Part shown: piece by piece, positions 1-8,035 of the stretch
How the letters are laid out: every line of letters starts with the position of its first letter
Numbering within the stretch: position 1 is the stretch's first letter
Source: Ilyomonas sp965199905
GTDB lineage: Bacteria > Bacteroidota > Bacteroidia > Chitinophagales > Chitinophagaceae
Reading direction: 5' to 3'
Assembly: GCA_965199905.1 (NCBI GenBank)
Contig: OZ241366.1
Span: 3,720,001 to 3,784,000 of the forward strand
DNA length: 64,000 bases
The notes under the pieces: generated by a model
Database searches by the model: none
What the model was told of the DNA's origin: nothing
What the model saw: only the letters and a program-made list of their open reading frames with translations
Made by a program: the position numbers and the translations under genes

Positions 1-520
1 CCCAGTCGCGGCTGTAAGCGCTCGCGCCGCAGTAAATCATCTTCGGCTTTACTTCCCTGGCTTTGGCTTCCAGGGCATCATAATCTACCAGCCCTTCTTT
101 GGTAACGCCGTAAGCGTGTGCCTGGTAGAGTTTTCCGCTGTAATTGACCGGTGAGCCATGCGTAAGATGCCCGCCCATGCTTAGGTCTAAGCCCAGCGTG
201 CTATCGCCTGGTTGCAGCACCGCAAGCGCTACGGCTGCGTTAGCCTGCGCACCGCTGTGCGGCTGCACGTTGGCATATTCTAAGTTGAAGATTTGCTTTA
301 GCCTGTCGATGGCTAACTGCTCGCTTTGGTCAACAATTTCGCAGCCGCCGTAATAGCGCCTGCCGGGATAACCTTCTGCATATTTGTTCGTCATTACGCT
401 GCCCACCGCCTGCATCACCTGTAAAGAGGTAAAGTTTTCGGAGGCTATCAATTCAATGCCACGGCGCTGGCGCTCCAATTCCTGGTTAATGAGGGAGAAG
501 ATCTGCGTATCTCTTTGCAT
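1..520 (-). CDS. glyA: Serine hydroxymethyltransferase, 5' part of the gene
   Basis: This is the N-terminal ~173 residues of GlyA, the PLP enzyme that interconverts serine and glycine and charges tetrahydrofolate with a one-carbon unit. Visible family blocks are the start MQRDTQIFSLINQELERQ, then RGIELIASENFTS, TNKYAEGYPGRRYYGGCE, NVQPHSGAQANAAV and LSMGGHLTHGSPVNYSGK, in the usual order and spacing. The start is the ATG at 520-518, directly before the family's first helix. The gene runs off the left edge, so the PLP-lysine region is not seen. It lies 51 bp downstream of a co-oriented ATPase gene of very different base composition, so co-transcription is possible but not implied by function. 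Confidence 0.97.
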   Translation of the reverse strand, partial: MQRDTQIFSLINQELERQRRGIELIASENFTSLQVMQAVGSVMTNKYAEGYPGRRYYGGCEIVDQSEQLAIDRLKQIFNLEYANVQPHSGAQANAAVALAVLQPGDSTLGLDLSMGGHLTHGSPVNYSGKLYQAHAYGVTKEGLVDYDALEAKAREVKPKMIYCGASAYSRDW

Positions 521-571
521 GAGGGAAAAATTAGGGTGCAAAAGTAGGAGAAGTGAGTTAGGAATGATAAG

Positions 572-2182
572 TTATGAGTTTAGTACGTCTTCGATTTTTT
601 GTTTGAACCATTGGGTGGAAACGAGTTTTTCTTTGGTTAAATTAAAGCGAGCTATGCTTTCTGCCATAAACCATTTCTTCATACTGAAGTATTTATAAAA
701 GGTTTCAAAATCATCGCTGCTTAAATCATCTGCAATGGAATCGGAATTTTTGTCTTTGATTTTATCATTTGTTTTGAATTCATCATAGTGCTGGCGCGAA
801 GTATCTAATGATGGTAAAATACGACGAAGTTTATTGTTTTTTTGTTCTGTTATCTCATTAACATATTCAACTCTAACAAATTCTTTCAGGTTCAATTCAT
901 CAAGGTTATTGGGATGATATAAATAATTTTCGAAACTGTAATATCTTAAAATATGATGATTGGGATATAGCTCTTTCAATTTATCAATTTCGCTATCACT
1001 TAAAAAGTCTCTGTCGCGTAAAGATTGGCCTCTTGTATCTCGCTTTACTATTGAAAACACATCTGCTGAATTGCTTTTACCCAAAAAAATAGTATCGGGA
1101 ATGTTTAAGACATTGTAATACACAGCATCTGTGTTTTCACAGAATATCAAACGTTTTCCTTCCAAAATATCGAATAATACTTCTTTAGGAATAGCAATGT
1201 CATATACATCCAAACTCTCCTTCGATTGCGGCAGCAAAATCTGCGGCGTATCAAAATCCAAATTGTCAAAATCTATAATAGCTGCTTGCTCGCTCTTCTT
1301 CGCATAATCGATAAAGCCAAGTGCGTGAGAAGCTGTCCATAACTGGCAATTATTGGGTATCCATACTTTTACAATTTCTTCCAGTAATCTATACTGCAAT
1401 GATGTGTTGAGGTGAACATCCATTTCGTCAATAAAAATGATAGCATCATCGTAATATTCATGTCTTACAATAAAGTTTAAAAGAAGAATCACGATTTGTT
1501 TCTCTCCATGACTAAGTAAATCATAATTGATTTTTGAGTTTCCTTTCCTGAAAATTAGTTTACCTGTAGCTTGTGGTGTAGCATTTTGATATTCGGCAAT
1601 CTGTATTGTAGTTTCATTTGTGCCTCCAAAAATGTTGAGTAATGAATTATTAAGGGGTTCTATAGATTGCTTGAAAATCTGTAAAGTGTCAGCCGACTCT
1701 CCTCTGAAAATCGGTTCACGTAAAGCATTGTCTATATTTTGCATGTACATGAATACATCATTAGTAAAGCGAGTGTCTTCATCTATCGAAGTTTCTGGAG
1801 CATCTCCGTCAAATGCAATTCTTTCCAATTCAGCTTTATTCCTAATTTTTGGAACGATTCTGTTGCTAGTTCTGCCAATTAATTTGAAATCTGATTCGCT
1901 AGAAGCTTTCTTTTTTATAGCAGAAGCGTAACTAAATATTCTATCATCACTAGAGATAATATTAACACTAAAGTCTATTTCATTTTTTTTATAAAAGGGA
2001 GGCGAAAATGTATTGAACGGAGATGTTGGTCTGCCAACAAATTTTAAAGCATCAAACACCGACGACTTCCCCGAACCGTTCGCCCCAATCAACAACACCA
2101 GTTTCGCACTTTCCGGTATTTGATCAATTGTCAGATCGGTAAACCGCTTAAAGTTTTGCAAATGAACTTTCGTAATCCTCAT
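572..2182 (-). CDS. AAA ATPase with C-terminal DUF4435/Toprim-like region; defence candidate
   Basis: A 536-residue protein. The N-terminal half is an SMC/RecF-like ATPase: Walker A GANGSGKSS at residues 33-41, an ABC-type signature LSHGEKQ near 223-229, Walker B IIFIDEMD at 248-255 and an H-switch ASH near 284-286. The second half carries LIFCEN (345-350), RDRDF (389-393) and SFENYL (416-421), which match my knowledge of DUF4435 (a Toprim-type fold). That order is the one described for fused AriA-AriB PARIS anti-phage proteins and resembles OLD-family nucleases. The gene is visibly AT-rich beside glyA, as expected for an acquired gene. No partner gene is present. Function as phage defence is inference; an ATP-dependent nuclease of another kind is the main alternative. 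Confidence 0.75.
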   Translation of the reverse strand: MRITKVHLQNFKRFTDLTIDQIPESAKLVLLIGANGSGKSSVFDALKFVGRPTSPFNTFSPPFYKKNEIDFSVNIISSDDRIFSYASAIKKKASSESDFKLIGRTSNRIVPKIRNKAELERIAFDGDAPETSIDEDTRFTNDVFMYMQNIDNALREPIFRGESADTLQIFKQSIEPLNNSLLNIFGGTNETTIQIAEYQNATPQATGKLIFRKGNSKINYDLLSHGEKQIVILLLNFIVRHEYYDDAIIFIDEMDVHLNTSLQYRLLEEIVKVWIPNNCQLWTASHALGFIDYAKKSEQAAIIDFDNLDFDTPQILLPQSKESLDVYDIAIPKEVLFDILEGKRLIFCENTDAVYYNVLNIPDTIFLGKSNSADVFSIVKRDTRGQSLRDRDFLSDSEIDKLKELYPNHHILRYYSFENYLYHPNNLDELNLKEFVRVEYVNEITEQKNNKLRRILPSLDTSRQHYDEFKTNDKIKDKNSDSIADDLSSDDFETFYKYFSMKKWFMAESIARFNLTKEKLVSTQWFKQKIEDVLNS

Positions 2183-2283
2183 GATTGCAAATTTGAATCA
2201 TTGCAAAATACTTCTCATTTCTTTTATCAAACAAGAAAGCCATCCGAATCAGGATAGCTATTACTATAAGTTCATTAATAAAA

Positions 2284-3103
2284 TTACACAAGCCTCATTT
2301 TCTCATACTTCTTTCCCAATATCTTCTCATCATCCGCGCCTAACCAGTTATCCAAAACGGTGGCATATACACTCTTAAAATCGGTCCCGCATTGCAAATC
2401 GCCATCAACCAAGTTCCCCAAATCCGGCATCGGCGTAATCAATCCTTTTTGCTTCAATCCACCACTTACCAGGAACATATTATTCGCCGTGCCGTGGTCG
2501 GTGCCGCCGCTTGCGTTTTGCGCTACGCGACGCCCAAACTCGCTGAACGTAAACAGGTGCACATCATCAAAACGGTTATTGGCTTTTATGTCTTTTACAA
2601 AAGAAGAAACGGCATCGTTCATCCCGGTAAACAATCTTCGCTGTTGTGCCTGCTGATTCACGTGCGTATCAAAGTTGTGTTCTTACAGTATTCAACAGCA
2701 ATTGCTGGAAATAAATGTTTACAATACGCGTGGCAAAATGCCCGTGCCGGAACAGCGTCATCTTTTCACGCAACTACGCTCCGGATGTTATCATCTCATT
2801 CATCCAACTCAGGCTAAGCGCTTTGAGGTTTTCGCGACTCATTTCACGCAACTTTTTATTAGTAGTTGCAGATGCGCTGTCTGCGCTCATATTTTTATTG
2901 CCGGCGCTTTTGTAACCGGTATATAATTCTTTGAGTGAATTGGTGGTAACGGCAATGCCTTTAGGTGCAGGTGCAGATAATGTTTGTATAGAAGTGTACA
3001 GCTTATTTGTTCGCCTCTTTGGAAGTATTTCTATATCATGCGCAGCCGGTCCAAAACCAGCCCGCCAAAGCAAGTGTTGATTCTTTAATTGTGTAGATAG
3101 CAT
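2284..3103 (-). pseudogene. Remnant of adjacent DUF1800 and DUF1501 genes joined by a deletion
   Basis: The first part (start 3103) is the N-terminus of a DUF1800 protein, with HLLWRAGFGP near the start. It is stopped by TAG at 2776-2774. Reading on in the same frame gives LREKMTLFRHGHFATRIVN, the expected continuation, so TAG most likely replaces a Gln codon, and R replaces the usual Trp. Around 2673-2681 the DUF1800 sequence ends abruptly and a different frame continues with FDTHVNQQAQQ, GGTDHGTANNMFLV and YATVLDNWLG, the C-terminus of a DUF1501 protein. These families are normally neighbours, so a single deletion removed the end of one and the start of the other. The product is not expected to function. 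Confidence 0.88.
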
Positions 3104-3186
3104 ATAGGTTTGTTAATGGAAAGGATAGAAAGGAATTGGTTTAATGTGATTAACACATTAGTACGTATGCTATCATGCGCTATCAC

Positions 3187-4296
3187 TTACATATTCCTGA
3201 ACCAGCCCTTTTTCTTAAACTCAAACACCATGTACACAGGTATAAACAACATCATGCTTACTGCAAACCAAAAACCATATTGATTATGCAGCCACGGTAT
3301 GCGTTCAAAGTTCATCCCGAAGATGCCGCCGATAACCGTGGCCGGTGCCATCAGGCAGGTTACTATCGCAAGCACTTTCATAATCTGGTTCATCTTAATA
3401 TTGGCTTTGTTCAGATACAGATCCTGCATGTTATTCATCATGTCGCGGTAAGTTTCTACCATGTCAACAGCCTGTGTAATATGGTCCTGAACATCTTTAA
3501 AATAGCGCAGCACTTTATCATTCAGCAGGTCGCTTTCGCTGCGCGTAATACTGCTAATCATATCGCGTACCGGCATGATGTTTCTGCGCAATACAATCAA
3601 CTCTTTACGCAGCCGGTTTGTTTGCGCCAGCGCATCAATATTATCACCATGAATAATCTTGTCTTCCGTGTCTTCCATACGGTCGCTAAGCTTATCCATC
3701 ACAATAAAATAATGATCAACAATCATATCAATCAAGGCATACGTAAGATAATCGGCATGTGCATTGCGAACCTTGCTGCTATTCATTTTCAGCCGTTCGC
3801 GAAGCTGGTTGAAAACATCGCGATCGGCATCATCCTGAAACGTGATAACAAAGCCTTTTCCTAAAATAACGCTGATCTGCTCCTGCTCTACAATCCGTTT
3901 TTCCTCATTGAAATAAAGCATGTTCAGCAGGCAATACATAATGTCGTCTACCTCGTCCATTTTAGGTCGTTGGCCTACGCTTAGAATGTCTTCTTCTATC
4001 AGCGGATGAATGCCAAAATGTTTACACACAGTCGTTACATCATCTTTACGCAAGCCCTCTATATTTATCCAGGTAATGCAGGCGCTATCCCTGAATGCAA
4101 ACGTTTCTTCCACCGATTGAAGCTGGTGTATTTTTACATCCTTTCCATTATATTCATATACACATATTTTCACCCCATTCGCATCTGTGCGCTCGGGCGA
4201 GTAAGCCGGGTTAAACATGCGTCCCTTGCTGTCGTTCGCACGATTGTCTGCCGTACCAAAAAGCTTTTTAATATAATCCGTTGTTTGTATCAGCAT
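3187..4296 (-). CDS. corA: CorA-family magnesium/cobalt transporter
   Basis: A 369-residue inner-membrane divalent-cation channel of the CorA (2-TM-GxN) family. The long N-terminal cytoplasmic part is followed by the pore helix and the diagnostic GMN tripeptide at about residues 327-329 (IGGIFGMNFERIP), then a second membrane segment (YGFWFAVSMMLFIPVYMVF) and a short basic tail KKKGWF, all as in the family. The N-terminus has a CVYEYNGKDV segment and no signal peptide. It starts 17 bp downstream of the DUF72 gene on the same strand, so the two are probably one transcript. Substrate preference between Mg, Co and Ni cannot be read from the sequence. Confidence 0.95.
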   Translation of the reverse strand: MLIQTTDYIKKLFGTADNRANDSKGRMFNPAYSPERTDANGVKICVYEYNGKDVKIHQLQSVEETFAFRDSACITWINIEGLRKDDVTTVCKHFGIHPLIEEDILSVGQRPKMDEVDDIMYCLLNMLYFNEEKRIVEQEQISVILGKGFVITFQDDADRDVFNQLRERLKMNSSKVRNAHADYLTYALIDMIVDHYFIVMDKLSDRMEDTEDKIIHGDNIDALAQTNRLRKELIVLRRNIMPVRDMISSITRSESDLLNDKVLRYFKDVQDHITQAVDMVETYRDMMNNMQDLYLNKANIKMNQIMKVLAIVTCLMAPATVIGGIFGMNFERIPWLHNQYGFWFAVSMMLFIPVYMVFEFKKKGWFRNM

Positions 4297-4313
4297 CCCG
4301 AAAAAGTTTACTG

Positions 4314-5054
4314 TTATTGCAACATGTTTTGTAATGTGGTTGCATTGGCTAAAGCATGCCCGTTTATATCATTATTAAAGTAAGCCCAAACTACATGCTT
4401 TTCTTTTGCCCAATGTAAGAACTTGTCTGCATAAAGACGCAAAGTATCGTCATTATATGAAGATGCATACAGCGCGCCCGGACCATGAAAGCGAACATAG
4501 ATATTCTTTGAAGTCACCAGTTCCGCATAGGGAAATTTGACGCCCGATTGCGAGATGACGAAGGCAATATCATATTTGGTTAACAGGCTTATGCTGTCTA
4601 CATCAAGCCACGAATCGTGTCTTACTTCCAGCGCAAAATTGTATTGCCTGTACTCTTTTTTTAGTAATGAAAACAAGTGACCGGCACGCTCATAATCGAA
4701 AGCTAAAGAAGGTGGCAATTGAAATAAAATGATACCGCATAAATCGCTCACCGGTTCAATGGCTGTAAAGAACCGTTCGAGTGGTTCTTCAGGTTCTGTC
4801 AGCTTTTTCATCTGCGTTAAATACCGGCTCATTTTAATGGAAAAGCGAAAGTCGGACGGAACATTATTTTTCCAGTTTTCTACTGTTGAAGTGCGTGGCA
4901 AATGATAAAAAGTAGTGTTGATTTCTGTAGTAGAAAATTGCTTTGCATAATAGCTTAAATAGTCGGCTGACTTTGTGCCTTTCGGATAAAAATTTTCCTT
5001 CCAATGTTTATAGCTCCAGCCCGAAGTGCCAATATGTATGTTGTGTAACGACAT
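4314..5054 (-). CDS. DUF72 (YecE-like) family protein
   Basis: A 246-residue soluble protein of the DUF72 family, a TIM-barrel fold of unknown biochemical role. Family marks are the opening HIGTSGWSYKHW, the TEINTTFYHLP block, FRFSIKMSRYLTQMKKL, ILFQLPPSL, FALEVRHDSW, the arginine-rich YVRFHGPG and the end VWAYFNNDINGHALANA. Length is normal for the family. It is followed closely by corA (17 bp). Some DUF72 proteins lie near iron-sulphur or DNA-repair genes, but nothing here supports a specific reaction. Confidence 0.92.
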   Translation of the reverse strand: MSLHNIHIGTSGWSYKHWKENFYPKGTKSADYLSYYAKQFSTTEINTTFYHLPRTSTVENWKNNVPSDFRFSIKMSRYLTQMKKLTEPEEPLERFFTAIEPVSDLCGIILFQLPPSLAFDYERAGHLFSLLKKEYRQYNFALEVRHDSWLDVDSISLLTKYDIAFVISQSGVKFPYAELVTSKNIYVRFHGPGALYASSYNDDTLRLYADKFLHWAKEKHVVWAYFNNDINGHALANATTLQNMLQ

Positions 5055-5132
5055 GCTTTTTACCTATAGCCAACACTGCGCCGGAACGCATTGGCAGTAA
5101 AATTGAATATCATTTTACTGAAATCGTTTCTT

Positions 5133-5285
5133 ATGAAAAAGCTACTCATTATCCTGGTTATTTCTCTTCCCATTCTTTCCTGCAAAACGTCAAGAGTAAC
5201 TGCACCCGCAGCCGATACAACCGGCAAAGCGGCGGCTGATACAGCGTTGCAGGGCGACAGGATGAAAACTCCGGTAAAGCAATAA
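5133..5285 (+). CDS. Small lipoprotein of unknown function
   Basis: A 50-residue predicted lipoprotein. The chosen start (ATG 5133) gives a clean signal peptide MKKLLIILVISLPILSCKTS with a lipobox ending in Cys; an in-frame upstream ATG would put 14 non-hydrophobic residues in front and was rejected. The mature part is only about 33 residues, rich in Ala, Thr and Lys, without recognisable domain. It is divergent from the DUF72 gene. No function is proposed. Confidence 0.6.
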   Translation: MKKLLIILVISLPILSCKTSRVTAPAADTTGKAAADTALQGDRMKTPVKQ

Positions 5286-5320
5286 CAAAAATTTTAGTGT
5301 TGGATGTTTTGAATGGCTGT

Positions 5321-5434
5321 TTACTATTCGCTTTCGGAAAAGCTCAATCATTGCCCTGAACGTTGATGAGAGTGACACAACCACAGCTTAACAGATAGGT
5401 AAACGATGGTCACCAAAAAATGTATTTTGCATTT
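5321..5434 (+). repeat. Dispersed intergenic repeat, copy A
   Basis: About 113 bp that align without gaps over the first 80 bases to 35501-35610 and partly to 8945-9000 and 61681-61803 on the other strand. Shared words are AAAAGCTCAATCATTGCCC, GAACG and, 80 bases in, AAACGATGGTCACCAAAAAA followed by TGTATTT. It fills most of the 297-bp gap before the glutamine synthetase-like gene. No coding potential is evident. Confidence 0.8.
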
Positions 5435-5582
5435 CCGGATTTGTTTTTAAAAAGATTATTACGAAGTTTCCTTCGAATACCAAAAGCCGTTCTTCCGGAG
5501 CCGTTTTTAAGCTATTCTTCATTTTGTTTTAAGATACTCATCAAAATATATTATCACCTTTGCTTTCAATCTTCGGTTAACC

Positions 5583-6932
5583 ATGTCGGACCATGAATGG
5601 ATAGAACGTATCGCTTCGCTGCCATCAGATAAAATTATGTACGCCATTACAGATATTGATGGCGTATTGCGTGGCAAACTCATCAGCAAAGACAAGCTGT
5701 TGAAAGTTTTAAAGAACGGAACCGGTTTTTGTAATGTCATCTTTGGCTGGGATGCAGCGGATGCTGTGTACGATAATACCACGTTCAGCGGATGGCATAC
5801 CGGCTATCCCGACGCGATGGCAAGGATAGATATAAACACGCTTCGCACTCTTCCGTGGAATGACAATACGCCTTTCTTTATTGCCGATTTTAGCGAAGAC
5901 AAAAGTATAGCTGCAGCCTGCCCGCGAACGCTGCTGAAAACCATTAGGCAACGGTGCATTGACAAAGGCTTTCAGCCCATGTTTGCCAAGGAATTTGAAT
6001 GGTTCAATTTTAAAGAAACTTCACAAAGTATCCGTGATAAACAATACGTTTCGCCACAACCTTTTACTGCCGGAATGTTTGGCTACTCGGTGTTGCGATT
6101 GTCGCAGCAGCAGGCATATTACAACCAGTTGTTTACGCAGTTAAAAGAAGCCAACATTCCGCTGGAAGGATTGCATACAGAAACGGGTGATGGTGTTAGT
6201 GAAGCGGCTCTTGCTTATACGGATATTCTGGAAGCTGCCGACAGGGCTGTTTTATTTAAAACCGGTGTAAAAGAAATGGCTTCGCAGCATGGTATTATGG
6301 CTTGTTTTATGGCAAAATGGAGCAACAAGTTTCCGGGTTGCAGCGGGCATATTCATCAAAGCCTTTGGAACGGAAGCAGCAACCTGTTTTACGATGAGAG
6401 TGATGAACAGAACATGAGCGTTTTATTAAAGCAATACATAGCCGGGCAATTGTATTGCCTGCCTTACATAATGCCTATGTATGCGCCAACAATCAACAGC
6501 TATAAGCGGTATATAAAAGGCGCGTGGTCGTCTACTTCGGTAAGCTGGGGTATTGAAAACAGAACCACAGCTTTGCGTGTCATTAACCATAACCACCATG
6601 ACATGCGCTTAGAAACGCGCGTGCCTGGCGCGGATGCGAATTCATACTTGTCTCTCGCTGCCAGCTTGGCTTCGGGCTTGTATGGCATTGAGAATAAGTT
6701 GGAACTAAACATAGATAGAACAACCGGTAATGAGTATGATAATACTCAGCATACTAAGCTCCCAAAATCATTACAGGAAGCCACGCATGCCATGAAAGAG
6801 TCGCCGGTGGCAAAGGCACTTTTTGGTGAGGCATTTGCTGATCATTTTAGTAAAACAAGAGAGTGGGAATGGCGTCAGTATGAAGAAGCCGTGACCGACT
6901 GGGAACTGAAGCGGTATTTTGAAATTATATAA
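5583..6932 (+). CDS. Glutamine synthetase-like ligase (gamma-glutamyl-amine synthetase type)
   Basis: A 449-residue member of the GlnA superfamily: ATP-dependent ligation of an amine or ammonia to the gamma-carboxylate of glutamate. Seen are the N-terminal beta-grasp part (DIDGVLRGKLISKDKLL, residues ~22-38), GDG near the substrate-binding region, the catalytic-domain CSGHIHQSLW (~253-262, the GxxHxHxS block) and NRTTALRV (~325-332). The N-terminal RGKxIxxxxL pattern is typical of the PuuA/GlnA-like ligases acting on organic amines rather than of housekeeping GlnA, and no adenylylation-site context is recognisable. It overlaps the next gene by 14 bp. Its amine substrate is unknown. A CACCTTTG at 5555-5562 could be the promoter -7 element. 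Confidence 0.88.
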   Translation: MSDHEWIERIASLPSDKIMYAITDIDGVLRGKLISKDKLLKVLKNGTGFCNVIFGWDAADAVYDNTTFSGWHTGYPDAMARIDINTLRTLPWNDNTPFFIADFSEDKSIAAACPRTLLKTIRQRCIDKGFQPMFAKEFEWFNFKETSQSIRDKQYVSPQPFTAGMFGYSVLRLSQQQAYYNQLFTQLKEANIPLEGLHTETGDGVSEAALAYTDILEAADRAVLFKTGVKEMASQHGIMACFMAKWSNKFPGCSGHIHQSLWNGSSNLFYDESDEQNMSVLLKQYIAGQLYCLPYIMPMYAPTINSYKRYIKGAWSSTSVSWGIENRTTALRVINHNHHDMRLETRVPGADANSYLSLAASLASGLYGIENKLELNIDRTTGNEYDNTQHTKLPKSLQEATHAMKESPVAKALFGEAFADHFSKTREWEWRQYEEAVTDWELKRYFEII

Positions 6933-8022
6933 GAGAGACATGGCGATAATAGAAGGGCTACAACCAAAGGCGGGAGTTATAAAAAAGCTTGATGTAGATG
7001 AAATTATACAGCAAGCCTGGCAGGAATACGATAGCACAAGAAGCGTCATCAGCATTACAGATATCAGCGCGCGCGTGTCTACCAATCATGTGTATCGCAT
7101 CCGGTTTATTGATGGCAGTTTTATCATTGCCAAGTTATCTTATTACGGCGATTTTGAACACTTTGCCGAAGACCACAGCATCATTGATACTTTATCCAAT
7201 AATTTACCTGCGCCATTCGAAAATTTTTTAGCCCGCTCGCTGGCAAAAGGAAAGCACTTATTTATTTATTATCATTCTGATGGCGATAAAAGTGCATGGG
7301 TGGTTTTTTACCGCCCGATACAGATCAGGCAAAAGCTTCCGCGCCGGCTGGATGATGCGCAAATCATAAAATTAGCTAAGCAGATCGCCCTGTTTCATAA
7401 AGCCTGTTATTCTATCCGCAATACATTGCCGCCATCTTCTAAAACGCTGGCAACGGATATGAACAGCCTGTTGCATACATTAGATACAAACGAAGGCTAC
7501 CACGAGTTTTATCCATATAACGAAGCGATACGAAAACATACAAATCTCTTCCTCGAAAACACAGGTAACGAGGCTATGCAAAGCCTGGCTGCGATACCCG
7601 TATTTGTAGACTGGAACATTGGTAACTTTTCAGTAACGTCTTCTTTGAAATTGTTTTCCCGGTGGGATTATGACTGGTTTCGGATGGGCTCGCGCATGCT
7701 GGATTTTTACTTCCTGAGCCGTGTTTGCTCCCATGTTGGCGACCGCACGGTGTTTAGCTATCATGCTTCTACATTGATGGAAGAACGCTTTCTTTTATTT
7801 TTAAAACATTACCACGAAATATACCCGGTCACAAAAACTGAAATTCTCTTTTTGAAAGAAGCATATCGCTTTTTTATTCTCAACTATGTTGTAAAAGATG
7901 GCCGGTATTTCTTTAGAAAATCCTTTGCTGATAAGCTGCAGCGCGAGGCATTGGAATTCCATTTGCCTTCATTAGATAAAACTCTGGATACCGATGTACT
8001 TTTGCGGTCATTGAAATTATAA
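6919..8022 (+). CDS. Phosphotransferase of the aminoglycoside/choline kinase fold
   Basis: A 367-residue protein with the APH/choline-kinase layout: a small N-lobe with TNHVYRIRFIDGSFIIAKL (ATP-lobe lysine, ~54-72), then the C-lobe. The usual catalytic HGDxxxxN is represented by FVDWNIGNF (~229-237), in which the catalytic Asp and the Asn are retained and His-Gly are replaced. The metal-binding Asp follows in SRWDYDWFRMG (~246-256), then RMLDFYFLSR. The start used overlaps the ligase gene by 14 bp; a second ATG at 6940 would remove the overlap and leave 8 bp. The gap to the HAD gene is 13 bp, so ligase, kinase and phosphatase form one operon. The substrate is unknown; a small amino alcohol or sugar is possible. 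Confidence 0.8.
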   Translation: MKLYKRDMAIIEGLQPKAGVIKKLDVDEIIQQAWQEYDSTRSVISITDISARVSTNHVYRIRFIDGSFIIAKLSYYGDFEHFAEDHSIIDTLSNNLPAPFENFLARSLAKGKHLFIYYHSDGDKSAWVVFYRPIQIRQKLPRRLDDAQIIKLAKQIALFHKACYSIRNTLPPSSKTLATDMNSLLHTLDTNEGYHEFYPYNEAIRKHTNLFLENTGNEAMQSLAAIPVFVDWNIGNFSVTSSLKLFSRWDYDWFRMGSRMLDFYFLSRVCSHVGDRTVFSYHASTLMEERFLLFLKHYHEIYPVTKTEILFLKEAYRFFILNYVVKDGRYFFRKSFADKLQREALEFHLPSLDKTLDTDVLLRSLKL

Positions 8023-8035
8023 TTTCATCCTGCTT

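Noticed and set aside
5583..6932. Housekeeping glutamine synthetase GlnA
   Set aside because: The N-terminal RGKLISKDKL pattern and the kinase/phosphatase operon fit the amine-glutamylating branch better; the call remains at family level.
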